Source: Lachnospiraceae bacterium
GTDB lineage: Bacteria > Bacillota_A > Clostridia > Lachnospirales > Lachnospiraceae
Reading direction: 5' to 3'
Assembly: GCA_017482005.1 (NCBI GenBank)
Contig: JAFUOI010000010.1
Span: forward strand, 1-64,000
Length of the DNA: 64,000 nucleotides
Shown: positions 51,987 through 62,166 of the stretch, piece by piece
Layout of the letters: each line of letters opens with the position of its first letter
How positions within the stretch are numbered: the first letter of the stretch is position 1
Made by a program: the position numbers and the translations under genes
Notes under the pieces: generated by a model
Databases searched by the model: none
What the model was told of the DNA's origin: nothing
What the model saw: the letters and a program-made list of their open reading frames with translations, nothing else

Positions 51987-54095
51987 TTGATTAAGATTTT
52001 TAAAAATTTATGGGCAGAGAAAAAGACAGTTTTGGCGATTGTTCTTTTGCTCATCGTGCAGGCGTACTGTGATTTGATGCTGCCTAATTATACATCAGAT
52101 ATTGTCGATGTCGGAATCATGCAGAAGGGTATCGAATATGTGTCGCCGGATGCGATGTCAGAGGAAAATTATAAGAGATTTTTTCATCTTCTTCTGATTC
52201 CGATAGATGAGACAGAGAGGCTTATATCCGATGATTATGTTCTTTTAGAGAGTTCTTATGATTATGATAAGGAAGCCCGTATATACAAACTTAATAAATA
52301 CGGAAGAGAAAACCGCGAGAAATTAGACAGTTATTTGATTCCGAGAATGACGGATGCCATGAAGGAAATGGCGGTTTTACAGTCCGGAATGCAGGATGCA
52401 GAAATATCAGAAGCATTCGTGCTTCAACAGGCGTATCTTTTAGCAGCACAGGAACATGAAAAAGCAGGGATTGATGCACAGGAATATCAGATGAAATATC
52501 TGCTTAAAACCGGTGGGATTATGCTGTTATATGCCATTGTCGGAATGCTGGCGGCCATTGCCATCGGTTATTTATCTGCGAAGTGCGGTGCGAGAATCGG
52601 ACGCAGACTCCGTCACCGGGTGTTCCACAAGGTGGTATCTTTTTCCAACAATGAGATCAATCATTTTTCAACGGCTTCTCTGATTACGAGAAGTACGAAC
52701 GATATTCAGCAGGTGCAGATGGTTTCCACCATGTTCCTTCGTATGGTGCTTTATGCGCCGATTGTTGGGATTGGCGGTATTGTCATGGTTTCCCGTACCA
52801 AAACGGGACTTGGATGGATTATTATAGTCGCTGTAAGTGCCATTGTTTGTCTGATCGGAATCCTGGTTGCGATTGCAAACCCGAAGTTTAAGATCATGCA
52901 AAGCCTGGTAGATAAATTAAACCTTGTTTCCCGTGAAGTACTTACGGGTCTTTCTGTTATCCGTGCATTCAGCAGGGAGGAACATGAGGAAAAGCGGTTT
53001 GCAGCGGCTAACGAAGAACTGATGCAGACACAGCTTTTTACCAACCGTGTCATGAACTTTATGATGCCGGGAATGATGCTGATAATGAATGCGATTTCTG
53101 TTGCAATCGTATGGTTCGGTGCCAAAGGGGTAGATCTTGGCAACCTGCAGGTCGGGGATTTGATGGCGTTTATCACATATACGATGATGATTGTAATGTC
53201 ATTCCTTATGATTACCATGATGTCCATTATGCTTCCGAGAGCCGGAGTGGCAGCAGGACGTATCGAAGAGGTAATGAAGACGGAAACTTCCATCGTGGAA
53301 AAAGAAAGTACAAAATCCCTTTCAGAGGAAGAGAGAAAGGGATGTGTGGAATTTCGGGATGTATCCTTCCGCTACGAAGGTGCAGACGAGAATGCGTTAG
53401 AGCATATTACATTTACGGCCCGTCCGGGTGAGACGACAGCAATCATCGGAAGTACCGGTTGCGGAAAGTCTACGCTTTTACATTTGATTCCGCGTTTTTA
53501 TGATGCATCGGAAGGATGCATTGCCATTGACGGTGTGGATGTGCGTGATATGAAGCTGGAAACGCTTCGTGATTTGATTGGATTTGTTCCGCAAAAAGGC
53601 GTGCTTTTTTCGGGCACGATTGCATCTAATCTTAAATTTGCAGGAGCGCATATTACCGACGGGCAGATGAAAGAGGCAGCAGAAATTGCTCAGGCGACAG
53701 AGTTTATCCATGAGAAGGAAGAGATGTATGACAGTCCGATTGCCCAGGGCGGCAGCAATGTGTCAGGAGGACAAAAGCAGCGTCTTTCCATTGCAAGAGC
53801 AATTGCAAAGCAACCGAAGATATATTTGTTTGATGACAGTTTTTCGGCCCTTGATTATAAAACCGATGCTGCGCTTCGAAGAGCGCTGAAAGAAAAAACA
53901 GCAGATGCGACGGTTCTTATTGTGGCACAGCGCATCAGCACCATTCTCCATGCAGATCAGATTCTGGTGTTGGAGGATGGAAAGATTGTGGGGATCGGTA
54001 CCCACAGGGAACTCCTTGCAGGCTGTGAGGCTTACCGGGAAATTGCCGGTTCACAGCTTTCAGAGTCTGAGCTGAAAGGAGGGGAAATGGCATGA
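51987..54095 (+). CDS. ABC exporter subunit with degenerate ATPase site
   Basis: A 702-residue half-transporter starting at TTG. Six membrane segments are interrupted by an unusually long external or cytoplasmic insert (about residues 40-165, rich in Glu and Lys) between the first two. The nucleotide-binding domain has GSTGCGKST near 487, VSGGQKQR, and Walker B YLFDDSFSALD with Asp where the catalytic Glu usually sits. It overlaps its partner by ATGA and with it should form a heterodimer of the TM287/288 or LmrCD type. The substrate is unknown. Confidence 0.88.
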   Translation: MIKIFKNLWAEKKTVLAIVLLLIVQAYCDLMLPNYTSDIVDVGIMQKGIEYVSPDAMSEENYKRFFHLLLIPIDETERLISDDYVLLESSYDYDKEARIYKLNKYGRENREKLDSYLIPRMTDAMKEMAVLQSGMQDAEISEAFVLQQAYLLAAQEHEKAGIDAQEYQMKYLLKTGGIMLLYAIVGMLAAIAIGYLSAKCGARIGRRLRHRVFHKVVSFSNNEINHFSTASLITRSTNDIQQVQMVSTMFLRMVLYAPIVGIGGIVMVSRTKTGLGWIIIVAVSAIVCLIGILVAIANPKFKIMQSLVDKLNLVSREVLTGLSVIRAFSREEHEEKRFAAANEELMQTQLFTNRVMNFMMPGMMLIMNAISVAIVWFGAKGVDLGNLQVGDLMAFITYTMMIVMSFLMITMMSIMLPRAGVAAGRIEEVMKTETSIVEKESTKSLSEEERKGCVEFRDVSFRYEGADENALEHITFTARPGETTAIIGSTGCGKSTLLHLIPRFYDASEGCIAIDGVDVRDMKLETLRDLIGFVPQKGVLFSGTIASNLKFAGAHITDGQMKEAAEIAQATEFIHEKEEMYDSPIAQGGSNVSGGQKQRLSIARAIAKQPKIYLFDDSFSALDYKTDAALRRALKEKTADATVLIVAQRISTILHADQILVLEDGKIVGIGTHRELLAGCEAYREIAGSQLSESELKGGEMA

Positions 54096-55939
54096 GCGAA
54101 TCCAATGTAAGAAGACCTCCGAAAAGGCGACCGGGAGGAGGACCTCCGGGAGCGCCGGTGGAAAAGGCGAAAGATTTTAAAGGCTCCATGAAAAAAATGC
54201 TTGCTTATATCAAGCGTTATACATGGGCAATTTTTGCGGTCATTCTGTTTGCTGCAGCAAGTACGGTGTTTAATATTGTAAGTCCTAAAGTGCTTGGAAT
54301 GGCTACTACGGAATTGTTTACAGGTTTTGGGGCAAAAGTGGCAGGAACCGGTGGTATCAATTTCGGAAAAATCGGACAGATTCTTTTGGTTACCCTTCTT
54401 TTGTATGTGTTCAGTTCTCTCATGGCGTTTATGCAGGGCTGGATTATGACGACGATATCCCAAAAGATGACATATCGGTTCCGTGATGAGATTTCCAAAA
54501 AGATTCATCGTATGCCGATGAAGTATTTTGAGTCAAAAACGGTGGGAGAAGTACTTTCGCGGATTACCAATGATGTGGATACCATGGGACAGAGTCTCAA
54601 TCAAAGTATTACGACGTTGATTACTTCGGTGACGACACTCATCGGTGTTTTGATTATGATGCTTTCCATCAGCCCTCTGATGACGTTGATTGCCCTTGTC
54701 ATGCTTCCGGTATCCGGAATTATGATGGGACTTGTCATCGGAAAATCACAGAAGTATTTCGTAGACCAGCAAAAGTTTCTCGGAGAGATTAACGGGCAGA
54801 TTGAGGAAGTCTACAGCGGACACAACATCGTCAAGGCTTTTAACAAGGAAGATGATGTGCTTAGGGAATTTGACGAAACAAATGAAAAACTGTATGTTTC
54901 CGGCTGGAAAGCGCATTATATTTCCGGTCTGATGCACCCGATTATGGGATTTGTCGGAAATTTGGGCTATGTGGGAGTTGCGGTATCGGGAAGCGTGCTT
55001 GCGGCCCGCGGAACCATCGCAGTAGGAGACATTCAGTCGTTTATCCAGTATGTAAAAAACTTTACCCAGCCGATTACGCAGGTGGCGCAGGTATTTAATA
55101 TGCTGCAATCCATGGCAGCGGCAGCGGAGAGAGTGTTTGAATTCCTCGAGGAAGAAGAGGAAGATATTTATGCGGAACATCCGGTGCAGGATGTGACAAT
55201 TAAAGGAGCCGTTACCTTTGATCATGTTCGTTTCGGATACACTCCGGAAAAGACCATTATCCACGATTTTTGCAGCCGGGTGTCTCCGGGGCAGACTATT
55301 GCCATTGTTGGGCCGACCGGAGCCGGCAAGACAACGATTGTCAAACTTTTAATGAGGTTTTATGATGTAGATGACGGAGCAATTCTCATCGACGGACATA
55401 ATGTCAAAGACTTTAACAGAAGCGAGCTCAGAGAACAGTTTGGAATGGTTCTTCAGGATACATGGCTTTTCAAAGGGACTATTATGGAAAATATCCGTTA
55501 CGGACGCCTTGATGCGACCGATGAGGAAGTGATTGCAGCGGCAAAAGCCGCTCACGCGGATCATTTTATCCGAACCCTTCCGGGCGGTTATCGCATGGAA
55601 CTGAATGAGGATGCGACCAACGTGTCCCAGGGACAGCGACAGCTTCTTACCATTGCCAGGGCAATTCTTGCGGATAACCGGATTTTAATTTTGGATGAAG
55701 CGACCAGTTCCGTGGATACGAGAACCGAGGTGCGTATCCAGAAAGCGATGAATAACCTGATGAAAGGGCGCACGAGTTTTGTTATCGCACACCGCCTTTC
55801 CACTATTCGGGAAGCAGACCGGATTTTGGTAATGAAAGACGGAGATATTATAGAACAGGGAAAACATGAAGAGCTTCTTGCAGCGGGCGGATTTTACGCC
55901 CAGCTGTACAATTCACAGTTTGAGGAGGAAGTATGTTAA
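54092..55939 (+). CDS. ABC exporter subunit, partner of the preceding gene
   Basis: A 615-residue half-transporter with a Pro/Gly/Arg-rich N-terminus (RRPPKRRPGGGPPGAP), six membrane segments and a nucleotide-binding domain: GPTGAGKTT, VSQGQRQL in place of VSGGQ, and ILDEATSSVD with the catalytic Glu. The combination of one degenerate and one intact catalytic Glu is typical of heterodimeric exporters. coaBC begins seven bases before its stop, so the exporter and coenzyme A synthesis are translationally linked. Confidence 0.9.
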   Translation: MSESNVRRPPKRRPGGGPPGAPVEKAKDFKGSMKKMLAYIKRYTWAIFAVILFAAASTVFNIVSPKVLGMATTELFTGFGAKVAGTGGINFGKIGQILLVTLLLYVFSSLMAFMQGWIMTTISQKMTYRFRDEISKKIHRMPMKYFESKTVGEVLSRITNDVDTMGQSLNQSITTLITSVTTLIGVLIMMLSISPLMTLIALVMLPVSGIMMGLVIGKSQKYFVDQQKFLGEINGQIEEVYSGHNIVKAFNKEDDVLREFDETNEKLYVSGWKAHYISGLMHPIMGFVGNLGYVGVAVSGSVLAARGTIAVGDIQSFIQYVKNFTQPITQVAQVFNMLQSMAAAAERVFEFLEEEEEDIYAEHPVQDVTIKGAVTFDHVRFGYTPEKTIIHDFCSRVSPGQTIAIVGPTGAGKTTIVKLLMRFYDVDDGAILIDGHNVKDFNRSELREQFGMVLQDTWLFKGTIMENIRYGRLDATDEEVIAAAKAAHADHFIRTLPGGYRMELNEDATNVSQGQRQLLTIARAILADNRILILDEATSSVDTRTEVRIQKAMNNLMKGRTSFVIAHRLSTIREADRILVMKDGDIIEQGKHEELLAAGGFYAQLYNSQFEEEVC

Positions 55940-57132
55940 AAGGAAAGACAGTTCTTTTGGGAGTGACGGGCTCCATAGCAGCATATAAAATGGCCAATGT
56001 GGCAAGTATGCTCATGAAGATGCATGCAAATGTTCATGTGCTCATGACGCAGAATGCAACGTATTTTATCAATCCCATTACCTTTGAGACGCTGACAGGC
56101 AACAAATGTCTGGTGGACACCTTTGACCGCAATTTTGAGTTTAGTGTGGAGCATGTGTCGCTGGCAAAGCAGGCGGATGTGTTTTTGGTGGCACCGGCGA
56201 CGGCGAACGTAATCGGAAAAATTGCAAACGGATTGGCGGACGATATGCTTACAACCACGTTTATGGCGTGTAAGTGCCCGAAGATTATTTCTCCGGCGAT
56301 GAATACACAGATGTATGAAAATGCCATTGTTCAGGACAATATCGAAAAGTGCAGGTCTTACGGAATGCAGATGATTACACCGGATTCCGGACGACTTGCC
56401 TGCGGAGATGTCGGTAGCGGAAAGCTTCCTTCTGAGGAAGTGCTTGTCGATGCAATCTTAAGGGAAATCCGTTATGAAAAAGATATGAAAGGTCTTTCGG
56501 TTCTTGTGACAGCAGGAGCGACGAAGGAGCCAATCGATCCGGTCCGCTTTATTTCCAACCATTCCACAGGAAAGATGGGCTTTGCCATTGCACGTTGCGC
56601 CATGGAGCGCGGCGCGGATGTGACGGTGGTGGCAGCTTCGACAAGTGCTCCGGAGCCGCCGTATGTAAATATCGTGCGCGTAGGAAGTGCGGCGGAGATG
56701 TTTGAGGCGTGCAAAAAAGCAGCTCCTTCGGCAGATATTGTCGTCAAAGCGGCAGCGGTGGCAGATTATACGCCGGCGTCTGTGGCAGATGAAAAGATGA
56801 AGAAAAACGATGCAGATCTTTCATTGGCCCTTGCTAAAACGCAGGACATTCTTGCATATTTAGGACAGAACAAGTCGGATGGGCAGTTCCTTTGCGGCTT
56901 TTCTATGGAGACGGAAAATATGCTTGAGAATTCCAAGAAAAAGCTTGTGAAGAAAAATCTCGATATGATTGTTGCAAACAATCTGAAAGTGGACGGAGCC
57001 GGATTCGGAACCGATACGAATATTGTGACATTGATCTCGCAGGATGAGATCAGGGAGCTTCCGATGATGAGCAAGGATGAAGTGGCATATGAAATTTTGT
57101 CTGTCATCAGGGAACGTGTCAGCAGCAGATAA
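55933..57132 (+). CDS. coaBC: Phosphopantothenoylcysteine decarboxylase / synthetase
   Basis: A 399-residue fusion. The N-terminal FMN decarboxylase (CoaC) part has GVTGSIAAYKMANV, the active-site His in EHVSLAKQAD, and ISPAMNTQMY. The C-terminal synthetase (CoaB) part has LVTAGATKEPIDPVRFISNH and the late KKNLDMIVANNL block. It carries out two steps of coenzyme A synthesis from phosphopantothenate and cysteine. Its overlap with the ABC exporter gene suggests co-expression. Confidence 0.94.
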   Translation: MLKGKTVLLGVTGSIAAYKMANVASMLMKMHANVHVLMTQNATYFINPITFETLTGNKCLVDTFDRNFEFSVEHVSLAKQADVFLVAPATANVIGKIANGLADDMLTTTFMACKCPKIISPAMNTQMYENAIVQDNIEKCRSYGMQMITPDSGRLACGDVGSGKLPSEEVLVDAILREIRYEKDMKGLSVLVTAGATKEPIDPVRFISNHSTGKMGFAIARCAMERGADVTVVAASTSAPEPPYVNIVRVGSAAEMFEACKKAAPSADIVVKAAAVADYTPASVADEKMKKNDADLSLALAKTQDILAYLGQNKSDGQFLCGFSMETENMLENSKKKLVKKNLDMIVANNLKVDGAGFGTDTNIVTLISQDEIRELPMMSKDEVAYEILSVIRERVSSR

Positions 57133-57157
57133 CCCATTTGCTTTTTGAGGAAAACCA

Positions 57158-58411
57158 ATGAAAAAGATCATTTTGTTTGAGGGCGATATTGAGACGCAGG
57201 GATATTTTTCCATACAAATGAAAAAAGAACTGGAACGTCTCGGACACCCGGTATATCTTTATGACTTAAAATCTCCATGGAAATCTTCCATGGAGATGCT
57301 TGCATTTATAGAAAAGGGGAATACGATTGTACTTTCCTTTAATTTTCACGGAATGTGCATGGAACCCCAGTTCGTGGATGAGAACGGAATATATATTTGG
57401 GATGATTTGGGAATTGTGTGTTACAATATTTTAGCGGATCACCCGTATTACTACTATGAGCGTTTGAAGACCCGCCCGGACAACTATGTGCAGTTGTCCA
57501 TAGACAAAGGTCATGAAGCGTTTATGAAACGCTTTTTCCCGGAAGTTGCCATGGGACCGATGTTTCCGCTGGGAGGAACGAAGCTTACAGAGATTATAAA
57601 AAGCAGCGAAAAAGACGGAATCCCGTGTCTGCTCTCCGATGCAGGCGTAGATGCAAGACGGCCGATGGCAGAACGTGAAATAGATGTTGTGTTTACCGGA
57701 AATTATGCGCATCCTTCCCGGTTTGAAAAATATATAACCCGATTGGGAGATGAGTACACGCAGTTTTATTATGAAATGATTCACGATTTACTTGCTCATC
57801 CGCAGCAGACGGTGGAAGAGGTAGTGGAGCGGTATTTGCGCCGGGAGATTCCGGAAGTGACCGAAAATGAGCTGAAAGAAACGATGCAGAATGTTACGTT
57901 TATTGATCTCTATATCCGCTATTACGTACGCGGACAGGTTGTGAAAGCGCTGGTGGATGCGGGAGTGAAGGTTCATGTGTTCGGAGATAAGTGGGAGGAA
58001 CTTGAATGTGAGCATCCGGAGAATCTGATGAATGGTGATTCGTTATATTCTGAGGAGTGTCTATATCAGATTCAAAACAGTAAAATATCTTTAAATGTCC
58101 TTCCGTGGTTTCGCAGCGGTCCTCATGACCGTATTTTTAATACGATGCTCAACGGAGCGGTTTGTTTGACGGACAGTAATGCTTATTTGGATGAATTCCT
58201 GATGGATGGGGAAAATTGTCTTGTGTTTTCTTTGGAAAAACCGCAGGAGATGGCAGCGAGGGTGAAAGAGTTGCTCTCGGATAACGTACGCCTTCAGTCG
58301 ATTGCAGATGCAGGATACGAGATTGCCAAGAAGCATACATGGGTGATGCGTGCGGGACAGTTTAGCCGATGGTTGGAAACAGAAAACAGTGATGCAAAGG
58401 AAAAAATATGA
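57158..58411 (+). CDS. CgeB-like glycosyltransferase family 1 protein
   Basis: A 417-residue soluble protein. The C-terminal third has the Glyco_trans_1_2 layout: SKISLNVLPWFRSGPHDRIFN, GAVCLTDSNAYLDEFLMDGEN, then FSLEKPQEMAARVKELLSD. The N-terminal half lacks clear Rossmann glycine motifs and carries a long helical insert (about residues 190-260). Relatives include spore maturation CgeB and capsule enzymes. It is the first of three genes joined by ATGA overlaps with a zinc-ribbon/LRR protein and a phosphatase. Confidence 0.75.
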   Translation: MKKIILFEGDIETQGYFSIQMKKELERLGHPVYLYDLKSPWKSSMEMLAFIEKGNTIVLSFNFHGMCMEPQFVDENGIYIWDDLGIVCYNILADHPYYYYERLKTRPDNYVQLSIDKGHEAFMKRFFPEVAMGPMFPLGGTKLTEIIKSSEKDGIPCLLSDAGVDARRPMAEREIDVVFTGNYAHPSRFEKYITRLGDEYTQFYYEMIHDLLAHPQQTVEEVVERYLRREIPEVTENELKETMQNVTFIDLYIRYYVRGQVVKALVDAGVKVHVFGDKWEELECEHPENLMNGDSLYSEECLYQIQNSKISLNVLPWFRSGPHDRIFNTMLNGAVCLTDSNAYLDEFLMDGENCLVFSLEKPQEMAARVKELLSDNVRLQSIADAGYEIAKKHTWVMRAGQFSRWLETENSDAKEKI

Positions 58412-60216
58412 TTAAGTTAGTACAACTCGAATGCCCGAATTGCGGCGGAAAAGTAAACAGAATAGATGAAGATGTTGCCAGATGTCCGCATTGTGAAGCG
58501 GAATTTCTGATTGATGAAGGACAACCGGAGAATGTAATTCACATTCATGAGGCGGAAAAAAAGACGCCTTGGGGAGCAATTATCGTTTCTATCGTGATTG
58601 TCGGAATCTTGTTTGTAATTGTAATGGCTTTGATTCATTCAAGCGAGAGTTCTTATACGCCCTCCGTTACAACTTCTGTCAAAAAGGATGTATTTCAGTC
58701 TTCTTTTTTTAAGGAGTTTGTTGCCGGGGTGTATGGAACATCTTATGAAAATGTCAGCCAAAAGCAGTTTGAAGAACTTACATATATCAGCATATATGCA
58801 CAGGATGGAATGGAGTGTGCAAATTACCGGTTAAATGACGGAGAGATGAAAACATTAATTCTTTCCGGTGATTTACGGAAAGATTATATAGATCTTGTTA
58901 ATTTCCCGAATTTGGAAGGGATTTATCTGCAATATGGTTCTGTTCCGGAGTCAATTCTCGGAACTTTTTCACAGCTTACGGAACTGGAAAGTGAAAATTC
59001 ACCGGAAGAGCTTGCAATGAATCTTCCGGCACCGGAGAAGTTGAAAAAATTTATCTGCCACAGAAATTATTCGATGGCAGGCGTAAATGCATTTGAAAAT
59101 TTGGAATATTTTGAGACGGATTATTATGATGCAAATGATATCCGCGCGGTTGCTTCATTAAAAAATCTGAAGACTCTGATTGTAAGAGATGGCGATGAGA
59201 TTACGGATTTTGGGGCATTGCAAAGTTTGACGAAGCTTGAGGTGCTGTATCTTGAATCAAATCAGGTCAAGGATATTTCTTTTGTAAGCCGCATGGATCA
59301 GCTGAAGGAATTTACCCTTCGTGATTCAATCATAATTGATTTGTCGCCTCTTTCCGGTAAGACAACTTTGACATATTTGGAACTTGAGGACAATTATGAT
59401 GTGAAAGATTACAGTGTTCTGAGTACTTTGACGTCCCTCGAAACATTACATTTGGATCTATGCTCGGAAGGCGAAATGCCGGAAGTCTTCGGATGGACCG
59501 GGCTGAAAGAACTCTCCGTCAGCGGAGCGGACAGTCTTCAGTTCCTTGCGCAGCTTCCGACATTGGAAAAGTTGTATCTTTCCGGCGGAAATGCAGATGA
59601 TTTTTGGGTATTTGCATCGCTAACGCAACTTACGGAACTTGAAATCGGAAGAATTTACGGAGATTTGAATGGTCTTAGTGCATTGACGATGCTGACGGGT
59701 CTGAAAAAACTCGATATCAGTTCCATGACAATATACGGAAATGTGGAAGATGTGTTTGCCATTCCGGGGTTGGAGGAACTTAATGTCAGTGATTGCAGTT
59801 TTGGACTTGATGTTAATAAAATACAGGAAAATTCAAGCTTGAAGCGTCTTTATATGAACCGCGTCAGTCTTTGGGAAAATATTCAGGTTTATCAGGACGG
59901 AATTGTGACGTATTTGGATTATGATGAAGTGCCTATGGCAGATCATATTGCATTTTTGAATAAGTTTCCGAATTTGGAGGAAGTGTATCTGCAGGGGAAT
60001 AAACTGACAGATGTTACCTTTGCGGAGAGTTTGCCGCAGCTTACCAAACTGGATGTGACAAACAACTATATTACAGACCTTCGTCCGCTACAAAAATTGA
60101 CGCGCCTTGAGACGGTATGGTGCGGTGAAAATTCAATTTCCCAGGGGACTGATTTGGGAGAAGATGTAAATGTTGTGCTTGATTCAGAGGCAGAAGAAGG
60201 AGCTTGGTGGAAATGA
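58408..60216 (+). CDS. Zinc-ribbon, single-TM, leucine-rich-repeat protein
   Basis: A 602-residue protein. A zinc ribbon occupies residues 8-30 (CPNCGG and CPHC), a membrane segment residues about 52-74, and the rest forms many LRR units (LTKLEVLYLESNQVKDISF, TKLDVTNNYITDLRPL). The topology puts the ribbon inside and the repeats outside. Nothing catalytic is seen; it probably binds a protein or glycan. It overlaps both neighbours by ATGA. Function unknown. Confidence 0.72.
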   Translation: MIKLVQLECPNCGGKVNRIDEDVARCPHCEAEFLIDEGQPENVIHIHEAEKKTPWGAIIVSIVIVGILFVIVMALIHSSESSYTPSVTTSVKKDVFQSSFFKEFVAGVYGTSYENVSQKQFEELTYISIYAQDGMECANYRLNDGEMKTLILSGDLRKDYIDLVNFPNLEGIYLQYGSVPESILGTFSQLTELESENSPEELAMNLPAPEKLKKFICHRNYSMAGVNAFENLEYFETDYYDANDIRAVASLKNLKTLIVRDGDEITDFGALQSLTKLEVLYLESNQVKDISFVSRMDQLKEFTLRDSIIIDLSPLSGKTTLTYLELEDNYDVKDYSVLSTLTSLETLHLDLCSEGEMPEVFGWTGLKELSVSGADSLQFLAQLPTLEKLYLSGGNADDFWVFASLTQLTELEIGRIYGDLNGLSALTMLTGLKKLDISSMTIYGNVEDVFAIPGLEELNVSDCSFGLDVNKIQENSSLKRLYMNRVSLWENIQVYQDGIVTYLDYDEVPMADHIAFLNKFPNLEEVYLQGNKLTDVTFAESLPQLTKLDVTNNYITDLRPLQKLTRLETVWCGENSISQGTDLGEDVNVVLDSEAEEGAWWK

Positions 60217-60821
60217 TATTGTACGTTATCCGTCACGGAGAGACGGAGTGGAATAAAGTAAAACGTCTGCAGGGGCAGACGGACATTCCTCTGGCGGAGG
60301 AAGGAATCCGTTTGGCGCGTGAGACGGGGGAAGGCATGAAACATCTGCCGATGGATCTGGTGATTTCAAGCCCGCTGACAAGGGCAGTGCAGACGGCGCA
60401 GCTTTTGACTGAGGGGCGTGACATACCCATTTTGACGGATGAGCGGATTATTGAGATATCGTTCGGTGATTGGGAAGGCGAGTGTATATTGGACAGTGAG
60501 GTTCTTCCACAGGATTTTCGGAAACTTTTTTATGAAGATCCTCTTCGCTGCATGTGTCCGCCGGGCGGAGAGACTTTCGATCAGGTACGAAAGCGGACCG
60601 GGGTGTTTTACCAAAGCCTTTTGGAAAATCCGTCCTATAAAGATAAACATATATTGATATCTACCCACGGAGCAGCCAGCCGTTGTCTTTTGACACATTT
60701 TTTTGAAGACAAAGATGATATTTGGCGTGGCGGTGTTCCGAAAAATTGTGCGGTGACGATTGTGGAAGTTGTAGACGGTGTTGGCAGAGTTGTGGAGAAA
60801 GACCGGATTTTTTATGAGTAA
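60213..60821 (+). CDS. Histidine phosphatase family protein (phosphoglycerate-mutase-like)
   Basis: A 202-residue phosphatase. LYVIRHGETEWN carries the RHG catalytic His near residue 7; SSPLTRAVQTAQ and ILISTHGAASRC supply the second Arg and His. It belongs to the broad cofactor-independent phosphatase group (CobC/GpmB-like); the substrate is not predictable. ATG at 60213 overlaps the LRR gene's stop (ATGA). Confidence 0.88.
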   Translation: MILYVIRHGETEWNKVKRLQGQTDIPLAEEGIRLARETGEGMKHLPMDLVISSPLTRAVQTAQLLTEGRDIPILTDERIIEISFGDWEGECILDSEVLPQDFRKLFYEDPLRCMCPPGGETFDQVRKRTGVFYQSLLENPSYKDKHILISTHGAASRCLLTHFFEDKDDIWRGGVPKNCAVTIVEVVDGVGRVVEKDRIFYE

Positions 60822-60831
60822 ATGTACCGGA

Positions 60832-60862
60832 CAGAAGTTTTGCCGGGCCGGAGGAACTTCTG
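60832..60862 (+). terminator. Hairpin after the phosphatase gene
   Basis: CAGAAGTT (60832-60839) and AACTTCTG (60855-60862) form a perfect 8-bp stem with a GC-rich loop. No long T-run follows, so termination would be weak. Confidence 0.4.
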
Positions 60863-60892
60863 CAGAAATTCTCCTGAAGTTTGTCGGCAGAG

Positions 60893-60921
60893 TTGACAAA
60901 AACGTGATTTGTTTTTATCAT
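60893..60921 (+). promoter_or_regulatory. trpS promoter
   Basis: TTGACA (60893-60898), 17 bp, TATCAT (60916-60921). A start near 60928 leaves a leader of about 32 bases, too short for a T-box. Confidence 0.8.
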
Positions 60922-60959
60922 GTAGTTTGTATGTAAATTATAGATATGGAGCGGAAATT

Positions 60960-62042
60960 ATGAGTAAAATTATTTTAACAGGTGACAGACCGACCGGTAA
61001 ACTTCACATCGGACATTATGTTGGTTCTTTAAAAAGACGTGTGGAATTACAGAACACCGGCGAGTATGATGATATTTTTATTATGATTGCAGATGCGCAG
61101 GCACTGACTGACAATGCAGATAATCCGGAAAAGGTGCGTCAGAACATTGTGGAAGTTGCCCTTGACTACCTGTCATGCGGACTTGATCCAAATGTATCTA
61201 CGATTTTTATCCAGTCGATGGTACCGCAGCTTACGGAACTGTCATTTTACTATATGAATCTTGTGACAGTATCCAGACTTCAGCGTAACCCTACGGTAAA
61301 AGCTGAAATTCAGATGCGTAATTTCGAGACAAGTATTCCGGTTGGATTTTTTACTTATCCGATCAGTCAGGCTGCAGATATCACTGCATTTAAGGCAACG
61401 GTTGTTCCGGTAGGTGAAGATCAGATGCCTATGATTGAACAGACAAAAGAAATTGTACATAAATTCAACTATGTATACGGCGAGACGCTTGTGGATCCGA
61501 AGATTATGCTTCCGGACAACAAAGCCTGCTTAAGACTTCCTGGTACGGACGGCAGTGCCAAGATGAGTAAGTCCCTTGGCAATTGTATTTATCTGTCTGA
61601 CAGTGAGGAGGATGTAAAGAAAAAGATTATGTCCATGTTTACGGATCCGACCCATCTTAGAGTAGAGGATCCGGGGCATGTGGAAGGCAATCCTGTATTT
61701 ATTTATTTGGATGCTTTCTGCCGCGATGAACATTTTGCAGAGTTCTGGCCGGAATATCAGAATCTTCAGGAAGTGAAAGATCACTATACAAGAGGCGGTC
61801 TTGGTGACGTGAAGGTAAAGAGATTCTTAAACAATGTCATGCAGGCGGAGCTTGCTCCGATTCGTGAGCGCCGCGCGCAGTGGGAGAAAGACATCCCTGC
61901 TGTATATGAGATTCTCAAAAAAGGAAGCGAGAGAGCAGAGTCAGTGGCGGCACAGACACTTGCGGAGGTTCGCGAGGCAATGAAGATCAATTATTTTGAT
62001 GATATGGCACTGATCAAAGAACAGGCCGAGAAATATCAATAA
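60960..62042 (+). CDS. trpS: Tryptophan-tRNA ligase
   Basis: A 360-residue class I aminoacyl-tRNA synthetase that charges tRNA-Trp. [16 protein letters not shown] holds the HIGH motif and [10 protein letters not shown] the KMSKS motif near residue 200. [17 protein letters not shown] is conserved in bacterial TrpS. ATG at 60960 follows TGGAGCGG; an upstream in-frame extension covers the promoter and is not used. A terminator follows at 62080. Confidence 0.96.
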   Translation: MSKIILTGDRPTGKLHIGHYVGSLKRRVELQNTGEYDDIFIMIADAQALTDNADNPEKVRQNIVEVALDYLSCGLDPNVSTIFIQSMVPQLTELSFYYMNLVTVSRLQRNPTVKAEIQMRNFETSIPVGFFTYPISQAADITAFKATVVPVGEDQMPMIEQTKEIVHKFNYVYGETLVDPKIMLPDNKACLRLPGTDGSAKMSKSLGNCIYLSDSEEDVKKKIMSMFTDPTHLRVEDPGHVEGNPVFIYLDAFCRDEHFAEFWPEYQNLQEVKDHYTRGGLGDVKVKRFLNNVMQAELAPIRERRAQWEKDIPAVYEILKKGSERAESVAAQTLAEVREAMKINYFDDMALIKEQAEKYQ

Positions 62043-62079
62043 GCACAGCGGATGTAATTTACAAATCAAAATGCGTGTG

Positions 62080-62110
62080 ACAGCCCATACTTATGTGTGG
62101 GCTGTTTATT
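62080..62110 (+). terminator. Terminator of trpS
   Basis: ACAGCCCATAC (62080-62090), loop TTAT, GTGTGGGCTGT (62095-62105) and a short T-rich tail. Confidence 0.75.
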
Positions 62111-62166
62111 GTAGAAGGATTCTGATTACACTATGGAAGAAGAATTTTTGTAAGCAGGAGGTAACT

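Noticed and set aside
54032..54508. Possible small gene antisense to the ABC exporter junction
   Set aside because: It overlaps two confident overlapping genes and its composition is that of a shadow frame.
60822..60959. T-box riboswitch before trpS
   Set aside because: The predicted promoter leaves a leader of about 32 bases, and no specifier loop, T-box sequence or terminator/antiterminator pair is visible.
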